This document shows, one piece after another, positions 26,758 through 35,471 of a stretch of 64,000 bases of DNA. Made by a program: the position numbers and the translations under genes. Positions within the stretch are counted from its first letter, which is position 1. Every line of letters begins with the position of its first letter. Origin of the DNA: Planococcus rifietoensis (lineage in GTDB: Bacteria > Bacillota > Bacilli > Bacillales_A > Planococcaceae); the NCBI RefSeq assembly GCF_001465795.2, contig NZ_CP013659.2, positions 1 through 64,000 of the forward strand, written 5' to 3'. Below the pieces are notes generated by a model. That model had not been told where the DNA came from, made no database searches, and saw only the letters and a list, made by a program, of their open reading frames with translations.

Positions 26758-26775
26758 ATACCGACTAGTCGGTAT
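26758..26775 (+). promoter_or_regulatory. 18-bp perfect palindrome, probable repressor operator
   Basis: ATACCGACTAGTCGGTAT, a perfect inverted repeat with no spacer, 22 bases before the first codon of the oxidation operon. Shape and size suit a TetR/AcrR-family dimer; no such regulator is encoded in this window. Confidence 0.65.
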
Positions 26776-26797
26776 TTATAATGAAGGGGGAAGCAAT

Positions 26798-27571
26798 ATG
26801 CCAGTGATGGATTTATTCGATTTAACCGGAAAGACAGCAATCGTGACAGGAGGCGGCAGGGGGCTTGGTGCACAGATTGCGGAAGGTTTTGCCGAAGCTG
26901 GCGCCAATGTGGTGCTATGTTCACGAAAAGTAGAAGCGTGCGAGGAAGTCGCTAAGCAACTCGAAGCGAAGGGCGTGAAAACTTTGGCGCTCGCTTGTGA
27001 CGTCACCAATCCACAAGACGTTAAAAATGTTGTCGAGAAGACTGTCGAGGCGTTCGGGACGATTGATATTCTCGTAAACAATTCAGGGGCTTCCTGGGGA
27101 GCGCCTGTGTCAGAGATGCCGCTTGAAGCATGGAATAAAGTGATGGCGGTCAATGTCACGGGGACGTTTCTCATGAGCCAGGCTGTGGGGGAAGTGATGA
27201 TTCCGCAAAACAGCGGCAAGATCATCAACATCGCTTCAGTCGCCGGGCTCGGGGGAATCGACCCGCAGTTGATGGATGCGATCGGCTACAATACAAGCAA
27301 AGGCGCGGTCATCACGTTCACAAAAGACTTGGCGGCAAAATGGGGGCGCCATAACATCAAAGTCAACGCCATCGCACCTGGCTTCTTCCCGACGAAAATG
27401 TCGAAAGACGTGATGAAGCATGGCGAGGAAGGCTTGCTGGCAAGAACGCCGTTAAACCGTTTCGGGACAGACGAAGACTTGAAAGGCGCGGCTTTGTTCC
27501 TGGCGGCGAAAGCTTCGGATTATGTGACAGGCGATGTCGTGATGGTCGACGGCGGCATGCACGCCATGTAA
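26798..27571 (+). CDS. SDR family oxidoreductase (FabG-like)
   Basis: Classical SDR of 257 residues with TGGGRGLG near residue 18, NNSGASWG, and a full active site (Ser in NIASVAG, Tyr164 and Lys168 in YNTSK). The C-terminus DYVTGDVVMVDGG is typical of FabG/3-hydroxyacyl dehydrogenases. It is the first gene of the acyl-CoA dehydrogenase operon and probably acts on a hydroxyacyl or related alcohol intermediate (inferred). AAGGGGGAAG precedes ATG 26798. Control by the cre box and palindrome just upstream is likely. Confidence 0.9.
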   Translation: MPVMDLFDLTGKTAIVTGGGRGLGAQIAEGFAEAGANVVLCSRKVEACEEVAKQLEAKGVKTLALACDVTNPQDVKNVVEKTVEAFGTIDILVNNSGASWGAPVSEMPLEAWNKVMAVNVTGTFLMSQAVGEVMIPQNSGKIINIASVAGLGGIDPQLMDAIGYNTSKGAVITFTKDLAAKWGRHNIKVNAIAPGFFPTKMSKDVMKHGEEGLLARTPLNRFGTDEDLKGAALFLAAKASDYVTGDVVMVDGGMHAM

Positions 27572-27625
27572 GGGAATAAGCCACTGGATGCGGTACATAT
27601 TTGAACAAAAAAGGGGACGGAGAAG

Positions 27626-29389
27626 ATGAAAGCTGAGGCGAATGTATACCGGGGCGCTGATTTCTTGATAAAAGCCGCGGGTCCGATCTTTACACCTGAA
27701 CAGTTTACCGATGAACATAAAATGATTGCGAAAACAGCGAAGCAGTTTCTGGAGAAAGAAGTGCACCCGCACAACGAGCGGCTGGAAGGGCAGGATTTCG
27801 AACTCGTCCAGGAGCTTTTCCGTAAAGCAGGAGAACTGGGCCTTCTCGCGCACAGCATTCCGGAGGCTTACGGCGGGCTCGGGCTCGATAAAATCAGTAA
27901 AGGGCTGGTCGGCGAATCGCTCGGCCCTGCAGGCGGATACGGCGTGGCACATTCTAACCATACATGCATCGCGACCTTGCCCATCACATATTTCGGCACG
28001 CCAAAACAGAAACAATATTATTTGCCGAAACTTGCAAGCGGCGAGTTTATCGGGGCTTATTGCCTGACGGAACCGGGAGCGGGTTCGGATGCGCTTGCTG
28101 CCCAAACGACTGCGGTGCTGAATGAAAAAGGGACGCATTATTTGCTGAATGGTTCAAAGTTATACATCACCAACGCTGCGTTTTCCGATACCTTCATTAC
28201 CTATGCGAAAGTGGATGGCAAAGCGTTCACGGCATTTATCGTCGAAAAGAAGCATCCTGGCTTATCGCTCGGGCCTGAAGAGAAGAAAATGGGCATCAAA
28301 GGATCTTCGACGCGCCCGGTCATTTTCGAAGATTGTAAAGTGCCGGTGGAAAATGTGCTCGGCGAAGTCGGAAAAGGCCATCTCGTGGCATTGAACGTTT
28401 TGAATCTCGGCCGCTTTAATTTAGGGTCGGCCTGCATGGGAGCTGCCAAATTCAGTTTATCGTTGGCACTGGACTACACGCAGGAGCGCAAGCAATTTAA
28501 TCGGGCCATCTCGGAGTTTTCGGCGACGCAAGAAAAAGTGGCGAAGATGGCGATGCGCATATTCGCTTTGGAATCGCTGCAATACCGCACCGCCGGCTAT
28601 CTCGAAGAAGCGCTTGGCGGATTGTATGAATCACAGGACCACGGATTGATCGCCAAGCGGATGATGGAATATGCCGCAGAATGTGCCATTTGCAAAGTAT
28701 ATGGCTCCGAGACCTTGGATTTCGTCGCGGATGAAAGCCTGCAGTTGTTCGGCGGCTACGGCTATATCCAGGAATACAAAATTGAGCAAGTGTACAGAGA
28801 TTCGCGCATCAACCGTATTTTCGAAGGCACGAATGAAGTCAACCGGCTGCTCGTCCCAGGGAATGTATTGAAAGCAGCCGCAAAAGGCGCATTCGACCTG
28901 GAAGCTGCAGCGACGCAGGCTTTTGAGGAAATGCAGACGCCGGAAGTTCCATATATCGGGACACTTGCCCGCGAAACGGAAGCCGTGCGGGCGATGCGGC
29001 GCGTCTTCCTCAGTACGCTCGGGCTTGCCGCAAAATCCTACGGCGCAGAGATCGGGGAACAGCAAGAGGCGCTGCTGAAACTCGCCGACCTTGCGATTAG
29101 CTTGTATGCCGCCGAATCAGCCGTCGCGCGGACGCAGCAAGCACTCGAGCAGAATGAAAAAAAAGCTCAGCATAAAGTGGAGATGACTCAAATATTTATC
29201 GATGATGCCTTGCTCGAAAGCGAGATGACGGCGCGTCAAATACTCCAAGGCATGACAGAAGGAGAAGAGCTGGCGCGCTATACGGCGATGGCGACCGGCG
29301 AACTCAGCCGCCTGCAGCGCGGGGGAACAGTTGCAGCTAAACGCCAATTGGCCCAAACGATTTATCAGGCAGGGCAATATATCAGTTAA
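27626..29389 (+). CDS. Acyl-CoA dehydrogenase, long FadE-like form
   Basis: A 587-residue FAD-dependent acyl-CoA dehydrogenase, longer than the usual 380 because it has the extra C-terminal helical domain seen in B. subtilis FadE and human VLCAD. Visible are YCLTEPGAGSDA (flavin/substrate loop), GIKGSSTRPVIFEDCKVP, RKQFNRAISEFSATQEKVA and YRDSRINRIFEGTNEVNRLL, with the catalytic Glu in FEGTNE. It performs the first step of fatty acyl-CoA oxidation. GGGGACGG precedes ATG 27626. Confidence 0.94.
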   Translation: MKAEANVYRGADFLIKAAGPIFTPEQFTDEHKMIAKTAKQFLEKEVHPHNERLEGQDFELVQELFRKAGELGLLAHSIPEAYGGLGLDKISKGLVGESLGPAGGYGVAHSNHTCIATLPITYFGTPKQKQYYLPKLASGEFIGAYCLTEPGAGSDALAAQTTAVLNEKGTHYLLNGSKLYITNAAFSDTFITYAKVDGKAFTAFIVEKKHPGLSLGPEEKKMGIKGSSTRPVIFEDCKVPVENVLGEVGKGHLVALNVLNLGRFNLGSACMGAAKFSLSLALDYTQERKQFNRAISEFSATQEKVAKMAMRIFALESLQYRTAGYLEEALGGLYESQDHGLIAKRMMEYAAECAICKVYGSETLDFVADESLQLFGGYGYIQEYKIEQVYRDSRINRIFEGTNEVNRLLVPGNVLKAAAKGAFDLEAAATQAFEEMQTPEVPYIGTLARETEAVRAMRRVFLSTLGLAAKSYGAEIGEQQEALLKLADLAISLYAAESAVARTQQALEQNEKKAQHKVEMTQIFIDDALLESEMTARQILQGMTEGEELARYTAMATGELSRLQRGGTVAAKRQLAQTIYQAGQYIS

Positions 29390-29401
29390 GGGGGAAATGA
29401 G

Positions 29402-30376
29402 ATGAAAGTGGTGAAATTCGAAGAATATGGTGGTCCGGAAGTGCTCCAATATATCGATTCGGAACAGCCAAAGCCGAAAGAACATGAAGTGCTCATTGAA
29501 GTGAAAGCGGCAGGTGTCAATTATGCCGATACGGCAAGACGTGAAGGGAAATATGTGGTGCCGACCGAATTGCCTTATATCCCGGGCTCTGAAGTGGCGG
29601 GAGTGGTTGTCGAAGCAGGAGCAGGCGTCACGCGTTTCAAAACGGGCGACCGCGTCGTCGCCTTGATCGAATCGTCGGGTTACGCTGAATATGCGGCGAT
29701 TCCGGAGCAAGTATTGACGCCGGTGCCGCAAGGCGTCAGTTTTGAAGAAGCCGTCGCATTGCCGCTGCAAGGCTTGAGCGCTTACCATATTTTAAAAACG
29801 ATGGGCCGTTTGGAACCGGGCGAAACGGTATTGATCCACGCTGCTGCCGGAGGCGTCGGGACGATTGCCGTGCAGCTTGCGAAACTTTTTGGTGCCGGGA
29901 AAATCATCGCTACGGCGAGCACGGAAGAAAAACTGTTCCATGCCGAAAAAATGGGCGCCACTCACTTGGTGAATTATAGCGAAGATGGCTGGGTAGGGCG
30001 CATCAAAGAAATCACTGAAGGCAAAGGCGTCGATCTGGCGCTTGAAATGGTCGGGGGCAGCGTCTTCAACGATACACTGAAGACCTTGGCGCCGTTCGGG
30101 CGATTGGTCATTTTTGGTGCTGCCAGCGGAGAACAGGCAACGTTCGCGCCGGGCCAATTGATGAAGCGCAATCAATCGGTCATTGGGTTTTTCCTGCCGC
30201 AGATCATGCGCAAACCGGAATTATTCCAGAAAAGCTTTCAGGAATTGCTCGAATATATGGATAGCGGGCAATTGAAATTGACGATCGGCGGCACGTATCC
30301 ACTCGACCAAGCAGCTGATGTGCACGAATTGCTGCAAAGCCGCAAAACGATCGGCAAGCTGGTGCTGAAGCCATGA
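29402..30376 (+). CDS. Quinone oxidoreductase (MDR, zinc-independent)
   Basis: A 324-residue medium-chain reductase of the NADPH:quinone oxidoreductase type. It has a GroES-like N-terminal half (VKAAGVNYADTARREGKY), the NADPH-binding HAAAGGVGTIAVQLAKLFGAGKIIATAS motif, and no structural zinc cysteines. GGGGGAAATGAG precedes the ATG, 12 bases after the acyl-CoA dehydrogenase. Its last codons overlap the next gene, so it belongs to the same operon. It probably reduces enoyl or quinone substrates; actual substrate unknown. Confidence 0.9.
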   Translation: MKVVKFEEYGGPEVLQYIDSEQPKPKEHEVLIEVKAAGVNYADTARREGKYVVPTELPYIPGSEVAGVVVEAGAGVTRFKTGDRVVALIESSGYAEYAAIPEQVLTPVPQGVSFEEAVALPLQGLSAYHILKTMGRLEPGETVLIHAAAGGVGTIAVQLAKLFGAGKIIATASTEEKLFHAEKMGATHLVNYSEDGWVGRIKEITEGKGVDLALEMVGGSVFNDTLKTLAPFGRLVIFGAASGEQATFAPGQLMKRNQSVIGFFLPQIMRKPELFQKSFQELLEYMDSGQLKLTIGGTYPLDQAADVHELLQSRKTIGKLVLKP

Positions 30377-31347
30377 ACGACGTCCAACAAGCCGAAACCA
30401 AAGAGCTGCTCGACAAACTCGGATTGAAGCTCGTGAGGCATCCCTTGCCGTTTAGGCTAAACCATGTCAATTGTTTCATGGCAAAAGGGGAGGGTGGCTG
30501 GACGATTATCGATACCGGATTGAACAACGACGTTTCGAGAGAGTTGTGGGAGCGGGAAATCGGCGATGATAAGGTGGAAAAGATTTTCCTGACCCATTAC
30601 CATCCCGATCATTTCGGCTATTCTGGCGGCTTGCAACAAAAGACCGGCGCACGGCTGTCGATGAGCAAAATCGATGCGGACGCAGGAATGAAATCGTGGG
30701 ATGATGCATTTTTGAATGCCTTGCCAGGCTATTACAAGGCGGTGGGCATCCCAGCGGAAGCGGCGCAGGAAATGGCGGACAATACGAGAGCCTTTCAACT
30801 GCTCATTTCCCCGCTTCCGAAAGTGGATCATCATTTCGAGGAAGGGGAGAAAGTGCGCATCGGCCGCTTTGACTATGAAGTGCTGTTCGTGCCAGGACAT
30901 TCAGATGGCATGGTGTGTTTTTATCAACGCGAGCACAATGCGCTGTTGGCGGCGGACCATATTTTGCCGCGTATCACGCCGAATATTTCCTATTGGTTTC
31001 ACGGCGACCCGAATCCGCTTCTGACGTATATGCATTCTTTGGAGAAGATCCGTGAACTGGATGTGGAATGGGTCATCCCATCGCATGGCGAAGCGTTCCA
31101 AGGGGCTAACAAACGAATCGATGAATTACTTGCCCATCACGAGGAACGTTTGGATGCGACTTGGCGGATGCTTGAACAGCCGTTGACGATTTTCGAAGTG
31201 CGCGAGCGCCTGTTCGACCGGCCGTTGACGGTCCATGAAATGCGTTTTGCAGTCGGGGAAACTTTGGCCCATCTTGAATATTTACGCGCCGCGGGCCGAT
31301 GCGAACGGGTGATGGAAGCGGAGCGCTGGATTTATAAACAAACTTAA
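30373..31347 (+). CDS. MBL-fold hydrolase
   Basis: A 324-residue metallo-beta-lactamase-fold hydrolase with FLTHYHPDHFGYSGGL (HxHxDH, near residues 75-80), VPGHSDGMV, AADHILP and IPSHGEAF metal ligands, plus a C-terminal winged-helix-like part (ATWRMLEQPLTIFEVRERLF) seen in LACTB2-type proteins. Overlap ATGA with the preceding MDR gene implies coupled translation. In an acyl-CoA oxidation operon it may hydrolyse a thioester or lactone (inference). Confidence 0.88.
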   Translation: MNDVQQAETKELLDKLGLKLVRHPLPFRLNHVNCFMAKGEGGWTIIDTGLNNDVSRELWEREIGDDKVEKIFLTHYHPDHFGYSGGLQQKTGARLSMSKIDADAGMKSWDDAFLNALPGYYKAVGIPAEAAQEMADNTRAFQLLISPLPKVDHHFEEGEKVRIGRFDYEVLFVPGHSDGMVCFYQREHNALLAADHILPRITPNISYWFHGDPNPLLTYMHSLEKIRELDVEWVIPSHGEAFQGANKRIDELLAHHEERLDATWRMLEQPLTIFEVRERLFDRPLTVHEMRFAVGETLAHLEYLRAAGRCERVMEAERWIYKQT

Positions 31348-31362
31348 AAAGGATGTGTCACG

Positions 31363-32289
31363 ATGAGAATATTGATGGTAGGAGCAGGCGGCATCGGAGG
31401 TTATTTCGGTGCGCGTTTGTTGGAAAAAGGAGAAGACGTAACATTTCTAGTTAGGGAAGGGCGCAAGAAAAAGATTGAAGAGGAAGGCTTACGCGTCAAC
31501 AGCCGGCACGGAGATTTGCATCTCCAGCCGGCTCTTTTGACGAAAACGATGCAAGCCGAGCCGTTCGATATTATTCTTCTCTCGACAAAAGCTTATCAGC
31601 TGGAACAAGCCATCGAAGATATCCGTCCTTTCGTCGGTGAACAGACGATGATCTTGCCGCTATTGAACGGCATTGCACATGTCGAACAGCTGGTCTCTGC
31701 ATTCGGGGAGGACGCGGTGATCGGGGGCTTGTGTTTTATCGAGACAACCATCGGCGAAGACGGTTCGATTGTCCAGACGAGCCCGATCCATCAATTGGTT
31801 TACGGGGAACGGGGCGGAAAGCGGACGAGCCGCATCGCCAAATTGAAAGCACATTTCGATGGGACGAAAGCGGAATTTGTGTTGAGTGAGGACATCGATC
31901 AGGACATGTGGCATAAATATATGTTCATCACGGCGATGTCCGGCATCACCTCGCTTATGGAATCGCCCATCGGCCCGATCCGCAAGCTGCCGTCCGGCCA
32001 ATCCGCCATCCGATCGCTGCTCGAAGAACTCGAAGCGGTCATGACGGCAATCGACGCGCCAATCAAAAAAGGGATCGCCGATATCCAGCTCGACAAAGTG
32101 AACAGCATGGACGATAGCATGAAATCATCGATGCAGCGCGATATGGAAAAAAACCAAGGCATCGAAGCCGACCATCTCCAAGGGCATCTCATTGAAAAAG
32201 CCCAGCAAGAAGGCGTTTCAGTCCCTGTGCTCGAGACCGTTTATACGAAGCTGAAACTGTATGAAGAAAATAACGATAGAAAGAAATAA
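31363..32289 (+). CDS. 2-dehydropantoate 2-reductase family (PanE/ApbA-like)
   Basis: A 308-residue NADPH-dependent reductase with the N-terminal Rossmann motif GAGGIGGYFGARL, the LLSTKAYQLEQA segment, PLLNGIAHVEQL, and the C-terminal ketopantoate reductase helical domain with DMWHKYMFITAMSGITSL (Lys and Asn-region of the active site). It could make pantoate for CoA or act on another 2-ketoacid; placement at the end of an acyl-CoA oxidation operon favours a role near CoA metabolism but does not prove it. AAAAGGATG precedes the ATG. Confidence 0.88.
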   Translation: MRILMVGAGGIGGYFGARLLEKGEDVTFLVREGRKKKIEEEGLRVNSRHGDLHLQPALLTKTMQAEPFDIILLSTKAYQLEQAIEDIRPFVGEQTMILPLLNGIAHVEQLVSAFGEDAVIGGLCFIETTIGEDGSIVQTSPIHQLVYGERGGKRTSRIAKLKAHFDGTKAEFVLSEDIDQDMWHKYMFITAMSGITSLMESPIGPIRKLPSGQSAIRSLLEELEAVMTAIDAPIKKGIADIQLDKVNSMDDSMKSSMQRDMEKNQGIEADHLQGHLIEKAQQEGVSVPVLETVYTKLKLYEENNDRKK

Positions 32290-32301
32290 AAAAACAGAAC
32301 A

Positions 32302-32330
32302 TTTACAATATTAAAATACTCCTCTATGAT
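32302..32330 (+). promoter_or_regulatory. Sigma-A promoter of cstA
   Basis: TTTACA (32302-32307), 17 bp, TATGAT (32325-32330), in an AT-rich gap after the oxidation operon. Confidence 0.65.
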
Positions 32331-32380
32331 TAAACAAGATGTGCAGAAATTTCAAAAAAGACAAAAGGGAGTTGGGAAAT

Positions 32381-34123
32381 GTGAATGCAATTGCTTTAGC
32401 TGCTATGGGGTTATTTATATTCGTTCTCGGATACCGGTTTTATTCCAAGTTCGTAGCAGAAAAGATCTTCAAGCTTGACCCGAATTACGTGACACCGGCC
32501 CACCGTTACAAAGATGGCGTCGACTTTGTCCCGACCAATAAGTTCGTCTTATGGGGACATCATTTTACCTCCGTTGCGGGGGCTGCACCGATTCTTGGGC
32601 CGGCCATCGCCGTTTATTGGGGCTGGCTGCCGGCGGTCCTGTGGGTCGTCTTCGGTACGGTGTTCGCTGCCGGCGTCCATGACTTCGGTACGCTCGCGCT
32701 TTCGGTCCGCAACAAAGGGCAATCCGTCGGGACGCTCGCCCACCGTTTGATCGGCCAGCGCGGGAAAGTGTTATTCTTGTTTATCATCTTAATCTTGGTT
32801 CTTATGGTCAATGCAGTATTTGCCTGGGTCATCGCGAATTTGTTCATCTCGTATCCAGCCAGCGTCATTCCGGTATTTATCCAGATTCCACTTGCGGTTT
32901 GGATCGGCTATGCTGCTTATAAGAAAAACATGAAAATGCTCATCCCTTCTTTGATAGCGCTTGCAATCATGTATGGGACAGCGGTCATTTCCAGCCAAGT
33001 CGACTTTTTGCAAATCGACCTTGTCCGCTATATGGGTGGGGAAGAAGGAGCCGGCCTGTTTGGTCTTGGGGCCATTTCCAGCGCATTCTTCATCTGGATT
33101 GTCGTGTTGATGATTTATGTCTACATCGCATCCACTTTGCCGGTTTGGAAACTTCTCCAGCCGCGTGACTTCATCAACTCCCACCAATTGATCGTCGGAC
33201 TGGCGATTTTGTATCTGGGTCTTTTGTTCACGAATCCAGAAATCACAGCTCCAGCAACCAACCCGGGCGCTGACGTTTCCTGGTTCCCGTTGCTCTTCAT
33301 CACCATTGCTTGTGGTGCGATTTCCGGTTTCCACGGACTTGTGTCTTCGGGGACTTCATCGAAGCAGTTGGATAAAGAAACAGATGCACGCTTTGTCGGC
33401 TATTTGGGAGCTGTCGGTGAAGGGGTGCTCGCGTTAATCTCGATCATTGCCGTTATCACGCTATTCCCTGACCGTGCAGCATTCAGCGCTTCATACAGCA
33501 GCTTTGCTGACGCAAGTGGCGCGGGGCTTGGAAACTTCATCGAAGGTGCAACGGTCCTTGCTTCCGGTTTAATGATTCCGGGCTCGGTCGCTTCGACGAT
33601 CGTTTCGATCATCGTCGTCTCGTTCGCTGCCACGACACTCGATACATCAGTCCGTCTTATGCGTTATATCATTTCTGAGCTCGGTGTCGAATACAAAGTG
33701 CCACAACTTGAGAAAAAGCATGTCGCGACGTCGATTGCAGTACTTTCGAGCATGGCGCTTGTCATCTTGCCGGAAGGGCCAAACGGATTCGGTTCCGGCG
33801 GCTACTTATTATGGCCGCTGTTTGGGACGTCCAACCAGCTGCTTGCTGGGATCAGCTTGCTATTGATTTCGATCTGGCTGCGCAAGCTCGGCAGAAATTA
33901 CATGATCACCATTATTCCGATGATATTCTTGATGTTCATGACGTTATGGGCCATGTTCCAGCAAGTGTTCCTGCAATGGGCTTGGTACAACGAAGGGTCG
34001 AATACCTTGCTGTTCGTCTTCGGGGCCATCATTTTCGTGTTCACTTTATGGATCATCTTGACTGCTGCACAGGCGCTCATGAGCAAATCAAATCCTGGAT
34101 TTTCAGACGAAGATTTGAAATAA
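32381..34123 (+). CDS. cstA: Carbon starvation protein CstA (pyruvate/peptide transporter)
   Basis: A 580-residue membrane protein with about 15 spans. CstA signature segments include DPNYVTPAHRYKDGVDFVPTNKFVLWGHHFTSVAGAAPI-type N-terminus, GVHDFGTLALSVR, and CGAISGFHGLVSSGTSSKQL. CstA relatives import pyruvate or peptides in starved cells. The start is GTG 32381, preceded by AAAAGGGAG; an upstream in-frame ATG at 32339 lies at the transcript start and is unlikely. A terminator separates it from the Cys-Cys protein gene, but some read-through is possible. Confidence 0.92.
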   Translation: MNAIALAAMGLFIFVLGYRFYSKFVAEKIFKLDPNYVTPAHRYKDGVDFVPTNKFVLWGHHFTSVAGAAPILGPAIAVYWGWLPAVLWVVFGTVFAAGVHDFGTLALSVRNKGQSVGTLAHRLIGQRGKVLFLFIILILVLMVNAVFAWVIANLFISYPASVIPVFIQIPLAVWIGYAAYKKNMKMLIPSLIALAIMYGTAVISSQVDFLQIDLVRYMGGEEGAGLFGLGAISSAFFIWIVVLMIYVYIASTLPVWKLLQPRDFINSHQLIVGLAILYLGLLFTNPEITAPATNPGADVSWFPLLFITIACGAISGFHGLVSSGTSSKQLDKETDARFVGYLGAVGEGVLALISIIAVITLFPDRAAFSASYSSFADASGAGLGNFIEGATVLASGLMIPGSVASTIVSIIVVSFAATTLDTSVRLMRYIISELGVEYKVPQLEKKHVATSIAVLSSMALVILPEGPNGFGSGGYLLWPLFGTSNQLLAGISLLLISIWLRKLGRNYMITIIPMIFLMFMTLWAMFQQVFLQWAWYNEGSNTLLFVFGAIIFVFTLWIILTAAQALMSKSNPGFSDEDLK

Positions 34124-34190
34124 TGGCGTTACAGAACGATGCAGGAAACCTGCTGCCAGCAGAAGCTTCATTATTATAGTAGGAAAAGCC

Positions 34191-34224
34191 AAGGGATCAT
34201 ATTCATGATCCCTTGTACTTTTTT
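34191..34224 (+). terminator. Terminator between cstA and the Cys-Cys protein gene
   Basis: AAGGGATCAT-ATTC-ATGATCCCTT, then GTAC and T6. Confidence 0.82.
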
Positions 34225-34241
34225 CAGGAAGAGGTGCCGTT

Positions 34242-34505
34242 ATGCCGATCAGCGACAAACTGAAACAACTAATCGACTGGTATGAGGCTGTCTTGGAACA
34301 TCCGCACCGAACGGAAATCGCCCGGGAACTCCGCAGTGAAGATGATTTGTTCTTATTGATGCTGTATTCGGAAATGCTCGGCATCCCGAATCCAGTCTAT
34401 TACTATACGCTCGAGCTTTATCCGTACATGATCGAAGAATTCCACGACTGGCATTTGCGTATGGGCATGGAGAAATCGCCGCTGTCTGGAATCCGCTGCT
34501 GCTGA
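34242..34505 (+). CDS. Small protein ending in Cys-Cys (cory-CC-star-like)
   Basis: An 87-residue, aromatic-rich protein (LKQLIDWYEAVLEHPHRTEIARELRSED...NPVYYYTLELYPYMIEEFHDWH) whose last two residues are Cys-Cys at the stop codon. This matches the description I recall for cory-CC-star proteins; the name is from memory and unverified. Function unknown. No other cysteine is present, so the pair is probably the functional end (metal, thiol or modification). AGGAAGAGG precedes the ATG. The ArsA-like ATPase gene follows 24 bases later. Confidence 0.72.
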   Translation: MPISDKLKQLIDWYEAVLEHPHRTEIARELRSEDDLFLLMLYSEMLGIPNPVYYYTLELYPYMIEEFHDWHLRMGMEKSPLSGIRCC

Positions 34506-34529
34506 TATTTAACGAAACGAGGGAATGGC

Positions 34530-35471
34530 ATGGACGTATTATCGAAAAGCATTATTTTTGTCGGAGGCAAAGGCGGTGTCGGTAAATCGACATCCGCTGC
34601 AGCCATCGCCTGGCAATCCGCAAAAGCAGGGTACAGGACTTTGCTGGTCTCTACAGACCCGGCGCATAATGTCGGGGACATCTTCAACGAACAAATCGGG
34701 GGCCGCACAAAAGAAATCGCCGACAATTTATACGCGCTTGAAATCGATCCGGAAATCGAGACGGAAAATTATATCAAAGGCGTCAAAAACAATATCCGCG
34801 GGACGGTCCACACGAGCATGATGGAAGAAGTGAATCGCCAGCTCGACACCGCCAAAGCCTCTCCTGGTGCGGACGAGGCGGCGCTTTTTGACAAACTGAT
34901 CCACATCATCCTCGAGGAGCGCCAGCATTTCGATAAGCTGGTATTCGACACGGCGCCTACCGGGCACACAATCCGCCTATTGTCGCTGCCGGAATTGATG
35001 GGCGTATGGATTGAAGGATTGCTCGATAAGCGCCGCAAGACCAATGAGAATTATACAGCGCTGTTGAATGACGGCGAACCACGCGAAGACCCGATTTACG
35101 ACGTCTTGCGTGAACGCCAGGAACGCTTTTCGAAAGCGCGCGATATTTTACTCGACGCTAAGCAAACCGGTTTCGTTTTCGTCTTGAATCCGGAGCGCCT
35201 GCCGATTTTAGAGACGAAAAAAGCGTTGGAGCTCTTGGATAAATACCATCTCCACGTGAAAACCTTGATCATCAATAAAGTGCTCCCGGAACAAGTAGAA
35301 GGCGCGTTTTTCCAGGAACGCAAAAAGCACGAAACGAAGTACATGGATATGATCAAAGAAACATTCCCCAAACAGCAGCTATTGTATATTCCGCTGTTTT
35401 CGCAAGACATCATCAGCAAGCAACAGCTTGAACAATTCAGCCAACATTTTCAGGAGGGTGACGCAGTTTGA
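34530..35471 (+). CDS. ArsA/Get3-family ATPase without cysteines
   Basis: A 313-residue soluble P-loop ATPase: deviant Walker A GGKGGVGKST (residues 12-21), switch I TDPAHN, and the ArsA signature DTAPTGHTIRLLSLPE near residue 140. It is single-domain, so it would work as a homodimer like Get3. It contains no cysteine at all, so it lacks the ArsA metalloid-binding thiols and the Get3 CxxC zinc pair; no arsenic genes are nearby. Arsenite export is therefore unlikely. It sits between a Cys-Cys protein and an MDR gene, whose TTG start overlaps its stop. Confidence 0.88.
   Translation: MDVLSKSIIFVGGKGGVGKSTSAAAIAWQSAKAGYRTLLVSTDPAHNVGDIFNEQIGGRTKEIADNLYALEIDPEIETENYIKGVKNNIRGTVHTSMMEEVNRQLDTAKASPGADEAALFDKLIHIILEERQHFDKLVFDTAPTGHTIRLLSLPELMGVWIEGLLDKRRKTNENYTALLNDGEPREDPIYDVLRERQERFSKARDILLDAKQTGFVFVLNPERLPILETKKALELLDKYHLHVKTLIINKVLPEQVEGAFFQERKKHETKYMDMIKETFPKQQLLYIPLFSQDIISKQQLEQFSQHFQEGDAV

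Noticed and set aside
26777..26782. TATAAT as the -10 of the acyl-CoA oxidation operon
   Set aside because: A start about seven bases later would fall inside the ribosome binding site, and the -35 is poor; the upstream pair at 26709-26737 fits better.
34530..35471. Arsenic resistance ATPase
   Set aside because: No cysteines and no arsR, arsB or arsC nearby.
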